A stretch of 64,000 nucleotides of DNA from Eonycteris spelaea (lineage: Eukaryota; Chordata; Mammalia; Chiroptera; Pteropodidae). This document shows positions 25,701-37,700 of the stretch, piece after piece (within the stretch, counting starts at the first letter, position 1; each line of letters starts with the position of its first letter). Below the pieces are notes generated by a model. The model had not been told where the DNA came from. It did not search any database and saw nothing but the letters and a program-made list of their open reading frames with translations. Made by a program: the position numbers and the translations under genes. Where the stretch lies: positions 1,308,501-1,372,500 of the forward strand of contig PUFA01000014.1 in NCBI GenBank assembly GCA_003508835.1, read 5' to 3'.

Positions 25701-28700
25701 TCTGCCGCCTGCGTCTCAGGTGGGCTTCGAGGCTGGGGGTTGGCGAAACTCGGACGGTTGCAGCCCGGTCTGAGCTCAGGGCCACTGCCGTCCTGGGGGG
25801 ACTTCGGCTCACGGGCGCTGGCATCGCGACGCTCAGCTAACGTCACAGCCTTCTGGTCCAGCGCCTTCGGGAGAAGCCGTGGGAAATGGCTCACTTTGAG
25901 GGGTTCCTTGATTTCTGCTTTTTAAAGAAGTTGGCCATGTCGCGTCTCTTTAAGGAGTGGCGCGTTCTGGTTGGGTGAAAGGGCGAGACTCGCCCACCGA
26001 GATCCAGCTGTCGTGTGTGCATTGAGCACACGGCTTCCCAGTAACCTTCTGCACGCTCTCTCCTGCACGAAACTCTTACAACTCGTCCGAGGTGGGCGAA
26101 ACCACCCGATTTGCAGAAGAGCGAAGCCGAGAGAGAGTGACGGGCTTGTTCCAGACACAGCAGCAGCAGGAACCGCACCCCCCCGCCCCCACGAACAACC
26201 ATGCATTCGGGGGGGGGGCGCTTATGCGTTTTTGGAGGAGGCTTAGGCAACAGCTGTGGGCTTTGGCGACTCGCTCTTACAGCCCCTACCCGTGCCGGGA
26301 TCATGCCCACGTGGTGGGCTGGGCCGTGATCGAGGGTCGACTTGGGGTGCTGCTGTGTTTCACACTGTTGTCCGTCATGCCGTGGCGTGTCCTGTGCTCC
26401 CCGGGCTCCTCCGTCAGCCGGAGCGTCTGTCTCCGTCGCTCGGCGGTGAGTCGCCTGGCGAACGCGGTCATTCCTTCTGGCTGCTGCTCTCAGCGCGCCC
26501 GTCGGGGAAGCCCCGGCTTTCTCGGGCCAGGGGCTGCGGAGTGAGAGGGGCCAGTTCCCTGACAGCTGCGTCACCTCTGACGTGAAATCCGCTGTGTGCC
26601 TCTGACTGGCTTCGGACGCTTGGCCGGGCGCCCCGTGAGTGAGGCTGCGGTGAGCGGCCGCCGGCAAGGGGGGTGTCGGTGCAGACGGCTCCCCGGCCCC
26701 CAGCAGGGAGAGCAGGGCACTGCAGGGTCTGAGCCCGGCTCGGCCGTGGGGTCTGGGTCAGCCGGCACGTCCCCTTCTTGGGCGACTCCGTGTTCACGTC
26801 TGACGGGTGGAGGGTCATGCGGTTCCTGTAAGAAGGTTCTCAGGAGGACATGGAGCGGTGGACAGGGCCTGGCGTCCTCCGTGCACCTGTGTGCAGTGCA
26901 GTGCCCGAACCCCTTGCGCCTGTCCCTGTGCCTTGCTGCGCAGCGCGCTGACCTTGTCCTTGCCGGGGCTGTGTGCAGAGACCCGGCCGCAGACGGTCCT
27001 GTGGCCCAGCACGCTGTCCCTGGAACGGGGTGGGGGGCACGCCATAAACATTCGCTGAGTGGATACAACCTCGGATTCCGTGGGCGCTGTGGGCCGCTCG
27101 GTGAGAAGACAAGAGGGTAATGGAACGGCGTCTTGACCGGTCGTATTTCACGCATGCTGCCCCTTCGGCCTCGAGGAAGTAGAGATGTTTACAGTCACGT
27201 CTCTGTTTTTTTTCCAGTGCCTGAAACAGTACGTCGAGCTCTTGATCAAAGAAGGACTGGAAACTGCCATCAGCTGCCCGGATGCCGCCTGCCCCAAACA
27301 GGGCCAGCTGCAGGACAGCGAGGCACGTGCGGGGGCAGACGGGCTTCGGTGCGGGCGTGCGTGTCGGGCTGTCGCGAGTCCGGTGTAGGCTCACCTCCAT
27401 GACAGTCTAGCCCTCGGCTCTCATACCCCTTGTTTGTATTTTTTTCCCCTTAGATTGAGTGTATGGTCGCGGCTGAAATGATGCAAAGATATAAAAAGCT
27501 ACAATTTGAAAGAGGTAGGTACAGACGTGAGCCGGTTACGAGTCCTGTGAGGGGACCCAGATAATGTGGGGGAGCACTTTCCGCAGACGCAATTATGCAT
27601 CGTTTGGCCCAAGAGAAGGGAAAGGTGATGGGGGTTAGACCCGAAATTCGGCCGTCGAGCTGAACCCTGGGACGGCCCTTGCCGGGGACGGTTTCGGGAA
27701 ACACGACTCACGACAGGGCTGTGGGCGAACGGGGGAGGGTGGACGAGACACGAGCCTCCCGGGACATCCTTCAGCCAGGTTAAGGCCCAGCGGTTTGAGG
27801 CGAAACCCTCAGACCTGAGCTGGGCCTAAGAGATGCAAAGGCGTGGCAGGAAGGCCTGAGGCTGCACCAAGGAGGGTGTGACCGTGAAGCGGCCTGTCCC
27901 CGGCCTGTCCCCCGGCCTGTCCCCGCACGCACTGCCCGCCTGCCGCAGGCCCCGACCAGCGCATGCCGAGTCCCTCGCCTCAGCAGGTTACTATGGCAAC
28001 CCTTCCAGGTCGCCTTCACTATGAACGGAGGCCCCCCAGAGGCTGGGTGACTCCCCCCGAGGGGCGGGGTGGGGTGCGGGCCAGACTTGGGGTGGTCCGG
28101 GAGCACGGCGAGGGCTGTGTGCGAGGAGCAGGGGTGACGACGTTTTCGAGGGGACGTGCAAAGCACTGTGACGTTCGCATGCCGGGCAAGGCCTTCCTGT
28201 TGCGCGCTGAAGTACCCAGGATCGTGACGCGGTGCTCTGAGGCGCCTGTGGGGTCCCCGCGGCCTCTTCCTCGTGCGACCCCTGGGCCTCGGGCTCAGAA
28301 TGAGCAACACGAGCCGCCGCTTCTGCCCCGTGGCTGTGAGGACGCCGTGTCACCGACCTCCACGCTGCCTGGCGGGGTCCCGGGTCCCCGTCTGCACCAG
28401 GCACCCACAGCCGAGAGCCCGCTCTGGGCTCCGTGTTCACACAGGGACCTCAGCCGCGGAGGAAGGCAGAGGAGGCACCGGGAGCCTGCTAGTTTAGCTA
28501 AACGCGGAAAACGTTCTTTTCTGGGTGCATTTTCTTAAAGAAATACTAAAGATATTTGATATTTCCTCTTGAGGCCTACTTCTCAAAAAAAAAAAAGAAA
28601 AAAAGAAAAAAGGAAAAGAAAAAGAAAAAGAAAGAGGAAGAAGGAAAAGAAAAAGCCAACAATCTGTGACCAACAAAACACCAGCATTTTTGATGGCACT

Positions 28701-31700
28701 GACATTTGTTTTCAAGAGCGTGCTGGTTTAAATGGCGTCATTTGGTTTAGGGAGTTCATCACTTAAATACAATGCCACGTGATACAAATGTCACTGTGTG
28801 GAGCTGTAAAATCGGTTCATTGGGATTTCTGAGACAGCCAGGCTCTTCCAAAAGCTTTTTCCAGAGAGAATCTTGACAGAAATGGGTAGTTATTTGGGCT
28901 ACAAGAAAATGAACTTTCTATGACACTGAGTTTAATTTAAAATGCAGCTGGGTAACTGCTCCTGCCTAATAACGTGAACGGTTGTTTTTCTTCAGTGCTT
29001 TGGCTTACTCAAAGGAGATTTTTTCCTTCTGCATAAAAATGAAGCCAATTTGACTTGGGTTAAAACAATACATCTCTCAAACCTATCATTTTAAAACAGT
29101 TTGCTAACATTCCATTAAAGGCCAAAAAAAAAAAAAAAAAAAACCACGGACTCAGACTCAGTAGGACGAGAGGCCTGTCGGGACGAAAGGTCAAAACGTT
29201 GGCGCTGAACTTGGCTGTTGACCGCGGCGTCGCCGAGCCAGCTCTGAGGCGCGAGCGGAGAGCCAGTTTTGACTCGGTGCATCCCGTGGCAGTGCAGCCA
29301 GGGGAGGCCGCCCTGGAACAAAGCCCCTTCCCGCGCTTTCCCGGGAACTCAGTTACCCATGCGCGCTGCGCTTCAGGCGGCCAGCGTGGTCTCCGTCGTC
29401 TCCGAACGCTTCCTTCGCTGGAAGAGCCTCGATTTCCATTTCAACTTCCCCGTGTGGCTCCTGCACACGGGACGTCGGGAGACCAGGCAAGGGGGCGGGG
29501 GGGACTTCGCCTTCTGAGAACCCGCGCCCGACCGGAAGACCCCGAGGCTGGGAGGGGACGGGCCTTCGCGGCCGAGGGCCCTGCGCTGCGCCATGCCCAC
29601 GCGCCTGCCTGAGCTCGGCCCCGCCACGCCGCACGCGCCCGGCTCTCCCGAGGCTCCCGCACGCGGAGGCGGGGCTCATGGCCTCCTGGCTTATTTATCC
29701 CTCTGACGGCAGAGCGCCCGGCAGGTGAAGCCTAATGTCGGGTCGTGTTTTCTTTCGTGTTTCTAAAAGGAAGAGTCAGAGAGTAAATGCCTTTTGGGTT
29801 TGCTCATCAGGACTGAGGCCTGGCCAGAGGCGAGGACTCCTGACGGTCACGCCACCTGCCTGCAGGCGGGGACCTGCAGCCACCGGCAGCAGGGGCACCA
29901 GCCCAGCCGCCAGCGCAGGGAGACTCGCCGCCCGCCCCGGAGGACGCCGGGCACGGGCCCCTCGCAGCACGCCTCTCAAGGGAAAACCGCGCTTAAAAAG
30001 AGCAGTACCTTTCGAAAAGAGTCTTAGGAACCTGCTTCATTGCTGTAGTATGACTACGTCTTGGGAGATGGGAGTAAAGTTAGTTTCTAGACGTACAGGT
30101 CCTTATCAAGGTCTGTTATAACCTGGTCACGCTGAGTGCTGACGGGCGACCTGAACAGGTGTTTGCCGAGACGGAGGCTCTACCCCTCGTCACCAGATGT
30201 GCACGTGACAGATACGGGTCGATGTGGGTGTGTGCACACGCACGGGACACTCAACGCTGCCCCGTGTGGGTTCCCGTGGCGACCTGGGTCGCCCAGCCGG
30301 CCGGGCTCAGCAGTGAGGACGGTGATGCAGGAGGCTCCCAGGGTCCCAGGCGCCCGGGCGGCGTGGGAAGGCTGCGTGCGGCCTGCACGGGGCATTGCCC
30401 CTGACCCCTGCACCGGGGACCTCTCCACTGCGACAGGCCAGCCACCGAATTCGAGCCGTCACCATGGAAACTGTAGCCGAGCCACGCCACCCTGCGCTTC
30501 GCAGCATCACTGGGCCCCTCATGAGAAGGTGGCCGATGGCCAGCAGGACGAGGGGCGTGGGCTCTGCCCTGGAGCGCGTGCGGAGACCTCACACGGCTCG
30601 GGACGGGGGCCCCTTCCTGATGCCACAGGCTCAGAGCAGAAGGGGGAGCAGGGAGCCTCGGGGACCCAAGGGCCTCGCGGGCAGCGTCGTCCCTTCAGGC
30701 CCTGTACGGACCAGCAGCATCCGCAGTGTCAGGTGGGAGGGGCAGCAGGCCGAGGCGCTCTCTCCGCAGGCCGCAGGGCCGTGCCGGGCTCAGCACGTCC
30801 TGCGGCCCCCTCAGGAGCCCGTGGTCTAGTCGGGCAGCGCTGGGTGCAGCCGCGCACCCCCAGGTGAACCAGGGAGGGGAGGGGGCCCTGCCCAGCCTTC
30901 TTTCCCAAGGAGGACGCCCTGGGCCGCCCCCAACATCGAGGCCTTCCTAGAACCCCACGCAGTGCCCGGCGTCCCAGCCCGAGCATCCGCCTCTCCCCTG
31001 TCCCCGGCCCCCTGGCTCAGGCCATCAGCTGTCCCCACACACTCGTTCCCAGGGGCAAAGGCTGCGTCTTCTCGCAAAGCCACCTCCTGGGACCTGACGG
31101 CCAGAGGCATTCTTCGGAAAGCAAACAGACACCGTGAAGTGACGGCAAGAGCTAATGTCACTGGCTCGCTGTTGGGAGCAGCAGGAAGATTCTGGGCTAT
31201 TACAACGAGGAGCAATGATGAAGCAGCATGTTTTCCTGGATTCCCGGGCTCCTTTATATGGCCAAGTTCTGTAGGGCCTACTGGTGTGAGTTTTGTGCTT
31301 AAAAACAAGATGGGGGATTTAGATTAGGTCAGGAGTCAGCCACCCACGACCAGTGGGCACAGTTGGCCTGGCCCTTGGCCTGGTAGAATGGAAGCATGCC
31401 CTGAGGGGACCCCTCAGCCCGGCCGCGAGCCCTCTGCCTGCGAGGCCTGACTCGCCCCTCTTGCCTTCCCCCCAGAGGTGCTCCTGGACCCCTGTCGGAC
31501 GTGGTGCCCGGCATCCACCTGCCAGGCGGTGTGTCAGCTGCAGGAGATGGGCCCGCAGACCCCGCAGCTGGTGCGGTGCAAAGCGTGTGACACGGAGTTC
31601 TGCTCCGCCTGCAAAGCCAGCTGGCACCCCGGCCAGGGCTGCCCAGAGACCGTGCCGATCACCTTCCTTCCCGGGGACACCAGGTACCTCTGCGCACAGC

Positions 31701-34700
31701 GGGCGCGGGAGGCTGGAGAAGCCAGCGGAGGGGGTGGGCTCCCCCCTCGGGGAGCCATGGGGTGGTGGGAGGGGGCGCCTGCCCCTGCATCAGTCACTTC
31801 CTCTAGAGCCTCGTCCACGCCGGGTTGTTTGTTTATTATTTGTTTTGGGGAACGGATGGTGCGCCAAGCTCAGTGCAGAGGAGGCGGGCTGCACCCTGTG
31901 TGTCCAGGGGACGAGCACGCGGAGAGCTGTGGCCGGGAAGCGTTCTCAGTCCCGTGAGGCCCGAAGGCGCCGTCCTGCTGACGGTGGTCAGAACCGGTGC
32001 CGGAGCAGGAGCCGTGGTCACCTGGGCGCTGGGGCGACCCCGGGAGTCACCGGCAGCGGCTGCCCAGCTGGCCGGGCCCTGGCGGCCATACCCCCCTAAC
32101 AGGGGACCCTCTCGGGGGCCGTGGCGGTCACTGCTGCGCCTCTGCCCTCCTGTGTCCTTTGAGTGGGTCCCCAGGTGGACACTGCGGCCCCTGGAGACGC
32201 AGTGGGAAATCGATAACACTCAGCCCTTCGTGTCCCGCGAAGCCTGCAACGCTGTGCGGCTTGGTTAGAGTCGGTCACGTCGCTGCCGAGGCCGCGTTTC
32301 TGACACGCGGATCCCGCCATCCACCCCAAGCCATGGTCGCCGGCTGCTCCGATGCCTCTCCCCCCACCCGGCGGTCCCCACCCCGCTCTCCAGCTCGGCC
32401 GGCACAGAGACTCGCTGGGCGAGCCGGGACACAGCCCTCTCCCCTGGGCCTATGCCCAGAATGCCCTTCTCCGCCCTCCGCTTCCTGGAGACTCCTTGCC
32501 CCCTCGAAACCGTGGCTCACGTCCCCCCTCTGTTCAGCTTCCCGGTTCTCAGGCGGGGCGGGTGGCCCGCCCTGTGTCCCCACGGGAGACCATCTGCGTC
32601 GCTGACGACCCCGGCCACGCCGTGTCTCGGCGCATCGGCGTACGTGGCCCGTTCTTCCCGACGCCGTGGCCTGCCTTTGTCACCCAGGGTCGGCACACGG
32701 CCGGCACCCAACGCCAGAATGAACCAGCGGACTTCCCCGTAGGCCTCAGCGCTCGCCATTTAGCAGGGAGAAACCGCGAGATGGGCCGGACTGCACATCC
32801 GGGAGAGCTGGCTTCCAGGCTGGGGGGAGGAGGAGGCCGGTGGGGGCACTTCCCCTCGGACGCAGAGAGACCCCGGTCAGTGCGTGCGTGGGCGCCTACC
32901 TGCTAGAAGCAGGGAGGCCAGGAGGGAGAGGCGGAGCCCCCTGGGTGGGGGCGGACCCTCGGCAGGGCCGTCTCTGCAGGGCGATGGGCGTGGGCGGCCC
33001 GACCACCGGGCGTCCGTCCCTGGGGATCGGGCTCCGAGGCCCTCGCACAGGGCTGGCTGTCATTTCACATCATGGCACGCATTGCACAAAGCACGAAAAT
33101 GATACAAGAAGGTCCACGCACAACCTTTAAAGATGGCACAAGGGCAATTTCAATCAAAGTTCGCAAATCGCAACTTGCGGAAATTTAGAAGTCAAGCATT
33201 TTGCGTAAAGGTCTGAAGCCTCACTTCTGTGGGAAGCCCGGGCACCCCGCGTGCCGTGCGGTCAGCAGGGGGGCGCGCTGTCTCCGTGCGCCACGCCCTC
33301 ACCACACCCTCCTGTCGCCCGGTGCTGACCGACAGGCACCCGTCGTAACCGCATGCCCGACCCTCTCTGTTCGCGTGGCGGAGTTTCTCCCTTAAACACG
33401 AAGTCTCCCTTCACCCGCGTCGCCGGGCCCGGGACGGGCCTCGCTCCCGTGCGCTGCGTCTGGCCGGGGTGGGCGGGAGGCCACGACGCCGTCAGAGCGG
33501 CCGCTGCCTCCACAGCTGTGCGTTTGCAGCGAGGGCCGTGACGCCGAAGACCGGACGCGCCGCTCGGCAGCCGGCAGAGGTCTGGGGCCGCCGTGCTGTG
33601 TGGACGCCGTGCCCGCCCGCGCACGGGAGCACGCTCATTCCACGGCTTGTTTCCAGACGGCCCCGGACAGACCCTCCTTCGTGGCACCGTCGTCAGCCTT
33701 GGCTGATGAGGCAGAGCAGCAAATCGGCTCCATTACTTTGAGGCCACACCTGGCTTTCAAGCCGAAGCAGTGTCGCCTGGCCCGACAAGCCAGCCGCGAT
33801 GCCCGGGCCAGTGCCCGGGGGCCGGGGACACTGCGCGGAAACGCACTCATCTCAGAGGAGGCCACGGCTGGTGTTGGCGCAGGCGACCTGTGCCTGGTCC
33901 ACGTGACCCCACGCGCACTTCTTCAGTAAACCGCGGGGGGGACGTCCTTCCGTGGTCACACAGCCGAACAGCCACGTTACCTCCGTCAGCAGCTCGGAGC
34001 CGTTGCTGCCGCTCAGCTCCCCCACGCGGGACACACCGCGCCTTGCGCTGTCCTCCCCGAATCGTCCCTCCGCCCGCACCGATGAGGGGACCGAGGCCCC
34101 GCGGTTGCCACACAGCTGGTCTGCAGACGCGCCAGCTCGGACCCCGGCCCTGAGCCTGTCACACCGGCCGGACGTCTGCAAGCCCAGGCAGACTCCGCCA
34201 GACGGTTCCTTCAGGACAGGCCAGGGAGATCTCCCTGAGCGGTCAGCGTGTGCTGGTCACACTTACTGTTTTCCGAAAACAGCAAAACGCATACAAATTG
34301 TCAGCCCTTTGCAAAGTATACAAACACATAAAACCAGGACCCGGGATGTGACCAGGACCCGTCACCGGGCGCCTCCGTCATGGGCCTTCCGCCACGCTGT
34401 CGCTCGTTTGTACGGAAGTCGACATTTAGATGTGCGCTGACGTTGCTCCTTTTTTCCCTAAATCAAACCGGCTGATGCAGTTTTCGATGATTTGTTTTGT
34501 TTTCTGGAGTTTTCGTTTCCTGGGCTTTGTTTTATCGCGTTTAATAGCACGTGACCGTGCTCCCTGCAGTTGAGCTCATGGTCGGTCCCGCCCGGGCCGC
34601 GGGGACGGAGGCCCCCCCCCCCCGCATCCCTGTGGCGGGCGGGCCCTGACGGCCTCTCTCCCCACAGCTCTGTCTTCAGACTGGAGGAGGACGACGCGCC

Positions 34701-37700
34701 CATCAAGCGCTGCCCCAAGTGCAAGGTCTACATCGAGCGCGACGAGGGCTGTGCCCAGATGATGTGCAAGAGCTGCCGGCACGCCTTCTGCTGGTACTGC
34801 CTGGAGTCGCTGGACGTGAGTGCGGCCGCGGCCCCGCCCCCCCCCACCCCCGCCCGCGCTGCGCTGCAGGCTCAGAGCGGCAGAGACCCGCCCAGGGAAG
34901 ACTCCTCAGGCCCTCGAAGTCTCTATAGATGTGGTCCTGTGTGTGTGTGTGTGTGTGTGTGTGTCGTGCATGCATATATATATATATATATACACATACA
35001 CACAAAATTATTACACGTTATGTATATAATTTTGCCTTTTACCGTGTTCCAATAGTTTTTTGGAAAACTGATCGTTAGGTCGTATTATCTACTTTCTGGC
35101 CTGCACTTTGCCACTCCTTAGAACGTCTCCTAACGGGGCACGGAAATGCCAGTTTTCCTGTCATTTGCCACATCTCCTTGAAGCGACCTGAGGGGGAGCA
35201 TCGGAAATGGACAGACAGGTTTGGTTTCTGGGTCAGGCATTGTCCCTGCTGCCACCGCCCCCTGCTACTGTGACCGAGTTCCAGGGCATGGGAGGCCAGC
35301 CCTGCTGTCCGAGCCTTTGGACACAAAGCTTCTCGTTGTGCTCCGGTCCCGGGGGGCAGCCGCTCTCCGTCTGACTCCGTTCGCACGCCCGGCTCCTGCC
35401 CGTGCAGGAGGCCCAGTTGCATGCTGGCTCTCTGCGGCCTAACGACGAGGCCCCCACACTGCACTTTACTGTTGAAAGTCACTGTGCTCTGGCCAGGCAT
35501 TTCCTGTTGTTCTTGGTAAATGAGGAGCCGCTGGGAGGTGACCCTGTGGCCATAGAAAGCAGATTCTGAGGGGATCGGGTGAGTGATGAAGGCCAGTGCA
35601 TAAAGGCAGGGCTGGACGCCGCCAGCGGCCCGCCTGAGACGGGTGCATTCCACGCACCTCCCCTGCTGGCAGGAAGTCCCCCCGGGGGTCCCGTCTCCTG
35701 CCCAGGTGTGCGTTAGGGAGCGACGCACGGCCGAGAGTGCTTGCTTCCCGTCCTCTGCTCCGGCCAGGCAGCGCCCCTGCCCCCCGCTGGTGTGGGCCGT
35801 GACGCTCTGCTCCTCTGCTGCCCCCCCTCCCCGCGCCACCAAACTACAGGGATGCGTTGGCCTGCACACGTCAGAGCCACACGGGACACGCACCGGAGTC
35901 GGCAGCAAAGAAAGTAAAGGTTTATTTAGGGACTTGGCAGCAAACCCAGGGGCACCAGCTCACTGGTGCTCTGACCCCTGGCCGCAGCCACCCAACAGCT
36001 GCTGCGTCCAGGGAGCCCTCGCGAGAATGACGCCCTGTCCACTCAGACACGTCGGCCCTGTGCATGCTCACTGTCTTCTCAAAAGGAGGGTGTCTGTCTG
36101 CACCCTCCCTGAAAGAATACGCAGCCACCGGCCCCTCCTTTGTGCTGCTTACTGAGTAAAGGGGGTGGGGGAGAGCACTTCCTGTTCGGGGCCCGGGAGA
36201 GGGTTTTGTCCGGAAAACCCCTTCCCACGAGCTCGTGGGTGCTCGTCGGGCCTGTGTGCCGAGCCCTGGGCCGGGAGCCTCGTCGGAGAGGTTGGCGTCA
36301 GCGAGCGGAAGGGGGCGCCCAGTGCAGGTCGTCATGGAAGGCGGTGGCCGTCAGGTGGAATGTCACATCAGCACCAGAAGGGGATGGGAACAGGCAGCGT
36401 CCCCGAGAGGCGGAAGCCACTGCCCCCTTCTGGACAGTTAGGGAAGCAGTGAGGCTGGTTCCGGGCTGGTCCCTAAGGAACAGGAGGTTCTGGTGGGCAG
36501 AACCGGGAGGAGGCACCGCAGGTGGGCCGTCTGGGGCCAGTGGGGGCTGGCCGGGAGCAATGGAGTCGTCCAGTGCAGGGCAGTCCCTCCTGTTCGACAG
36601 GAGGCCGCTGGGCAGGGACCGGAGGGTGAGGCGTGGCAGGGCCCAGAGCAGCCTCTGAGCAAGACCCCGCCTGCTCCGTCACACCGCGCACCGCGGGGGC
36701 CCCTCTGCAAACCGCGAGTGCCCGCCGGGCCCAGGGACGATGGAATCGGGCGTCCCGTGCGTGGGGGGCGCGGGGTTGCCCTGCCTCTGCCTCAGCCCTC
36801 GGCTCCATCACACCCCCATTCACTCAGCGCGTGGAACGGGAACCCAGGGCCTCCTCACTGAACCGAGCGGCTCTCTCCCCGCAGGACGATTTTCTCCTGA
36901 TTCACTACGACAAAGGGCCGTGCCGGAACAAGCTGGGCCACTCCAGGGCGTCTGTGATCTGGCATCGGACGCAGGTAGGTGGCCACTCACCCGGGCCTGT
37001 GCGTGCGTGTGTGCACGTGTGTACGCACGCACACGTGTGCACGTGTGGTCTTCAGACGACGTGCCGGGAGTTGGGGGTCTGCTACCTAGAAACACAGAGC
37101 CAGTCAGTCAGTCAGCGTGGCTCCGGTGGCCCCGGCCGGAGCCAGAGCACACGTGGCCCAGTGGCCCGTGGCGCGTCTCCACGTCGCACGCGGTCTTGCT
37201 CGCTCCCTGCTCACGGGCTTGGAAACTGTTCACTGTGGGTCGTTAACCCCTGCGGAGCTCCCACGGAGGCCCGGGGCAGTGAGTGAGTCACAGGGAAGGG
37301 TGACGGGGACAGAGCCGAAGACGCGCCCACACGGCGCTGTCTCTGCGGCCTGCGCGTTTGCAGAGGGCCTGCCGCGTGCCGGGCTCGCTTCTGGGAGCGG
37401 GGATGCTCCCGGGAGGACTGTGGACGCATCCTCCTCCGGGGGGGCCGTGGTCTGTTTCGGGGCAGAGATGAGAAACCGGCAGCAGGCGCGTAATGCGACT
37501 TCAGCTGTGGCGGCCACGTGATGGGGACAGCCCTTCGGGGGTGTGGCTCCGTGCCTGGTGCTGAGCTGGCCGCAGGCAGGGGGGACGGTCCTGGTAGAGG
37601 GGACAGTCCTGGCAGGGGGGATGGTCCAGGCAGGGGGGACAGCCCTGGCAGGGGGGCACGGTGGCCTGGCAGGGGGGGGACGGTCCAGGCAGGGGGGACG

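Larger units (their letters stand above)
27515..31475 (+). other. RNF144A: Intron 3 of RNF144A (3961 bp)
   Basis: Starts with GTAGGT. Contents: three near-copies of GGCCTGTCCCC at about 27891-27925, a purine tract at 28586-28655, and a CpG-poor AT-rich block ending in a poly(A) run (28670-29143, listed separately). A further AT-richer patch at 31100-31330 has no recognised repeat. No other gene seen. Confidence 0.85.

Noticed and set aside
27327..27332. GTGCGG as alternative donor for RNF144A exon 2
   Set aside because: It would add 4 nt and shift the frame, losing IBR and RING2; the GC donor at 27323 restores the conserved join.
31250..31265. CCTTTATATGG as an SRF CArG box
   Set aside because: It has seven A/T positions between CC and GG, not six, and no supporting context.
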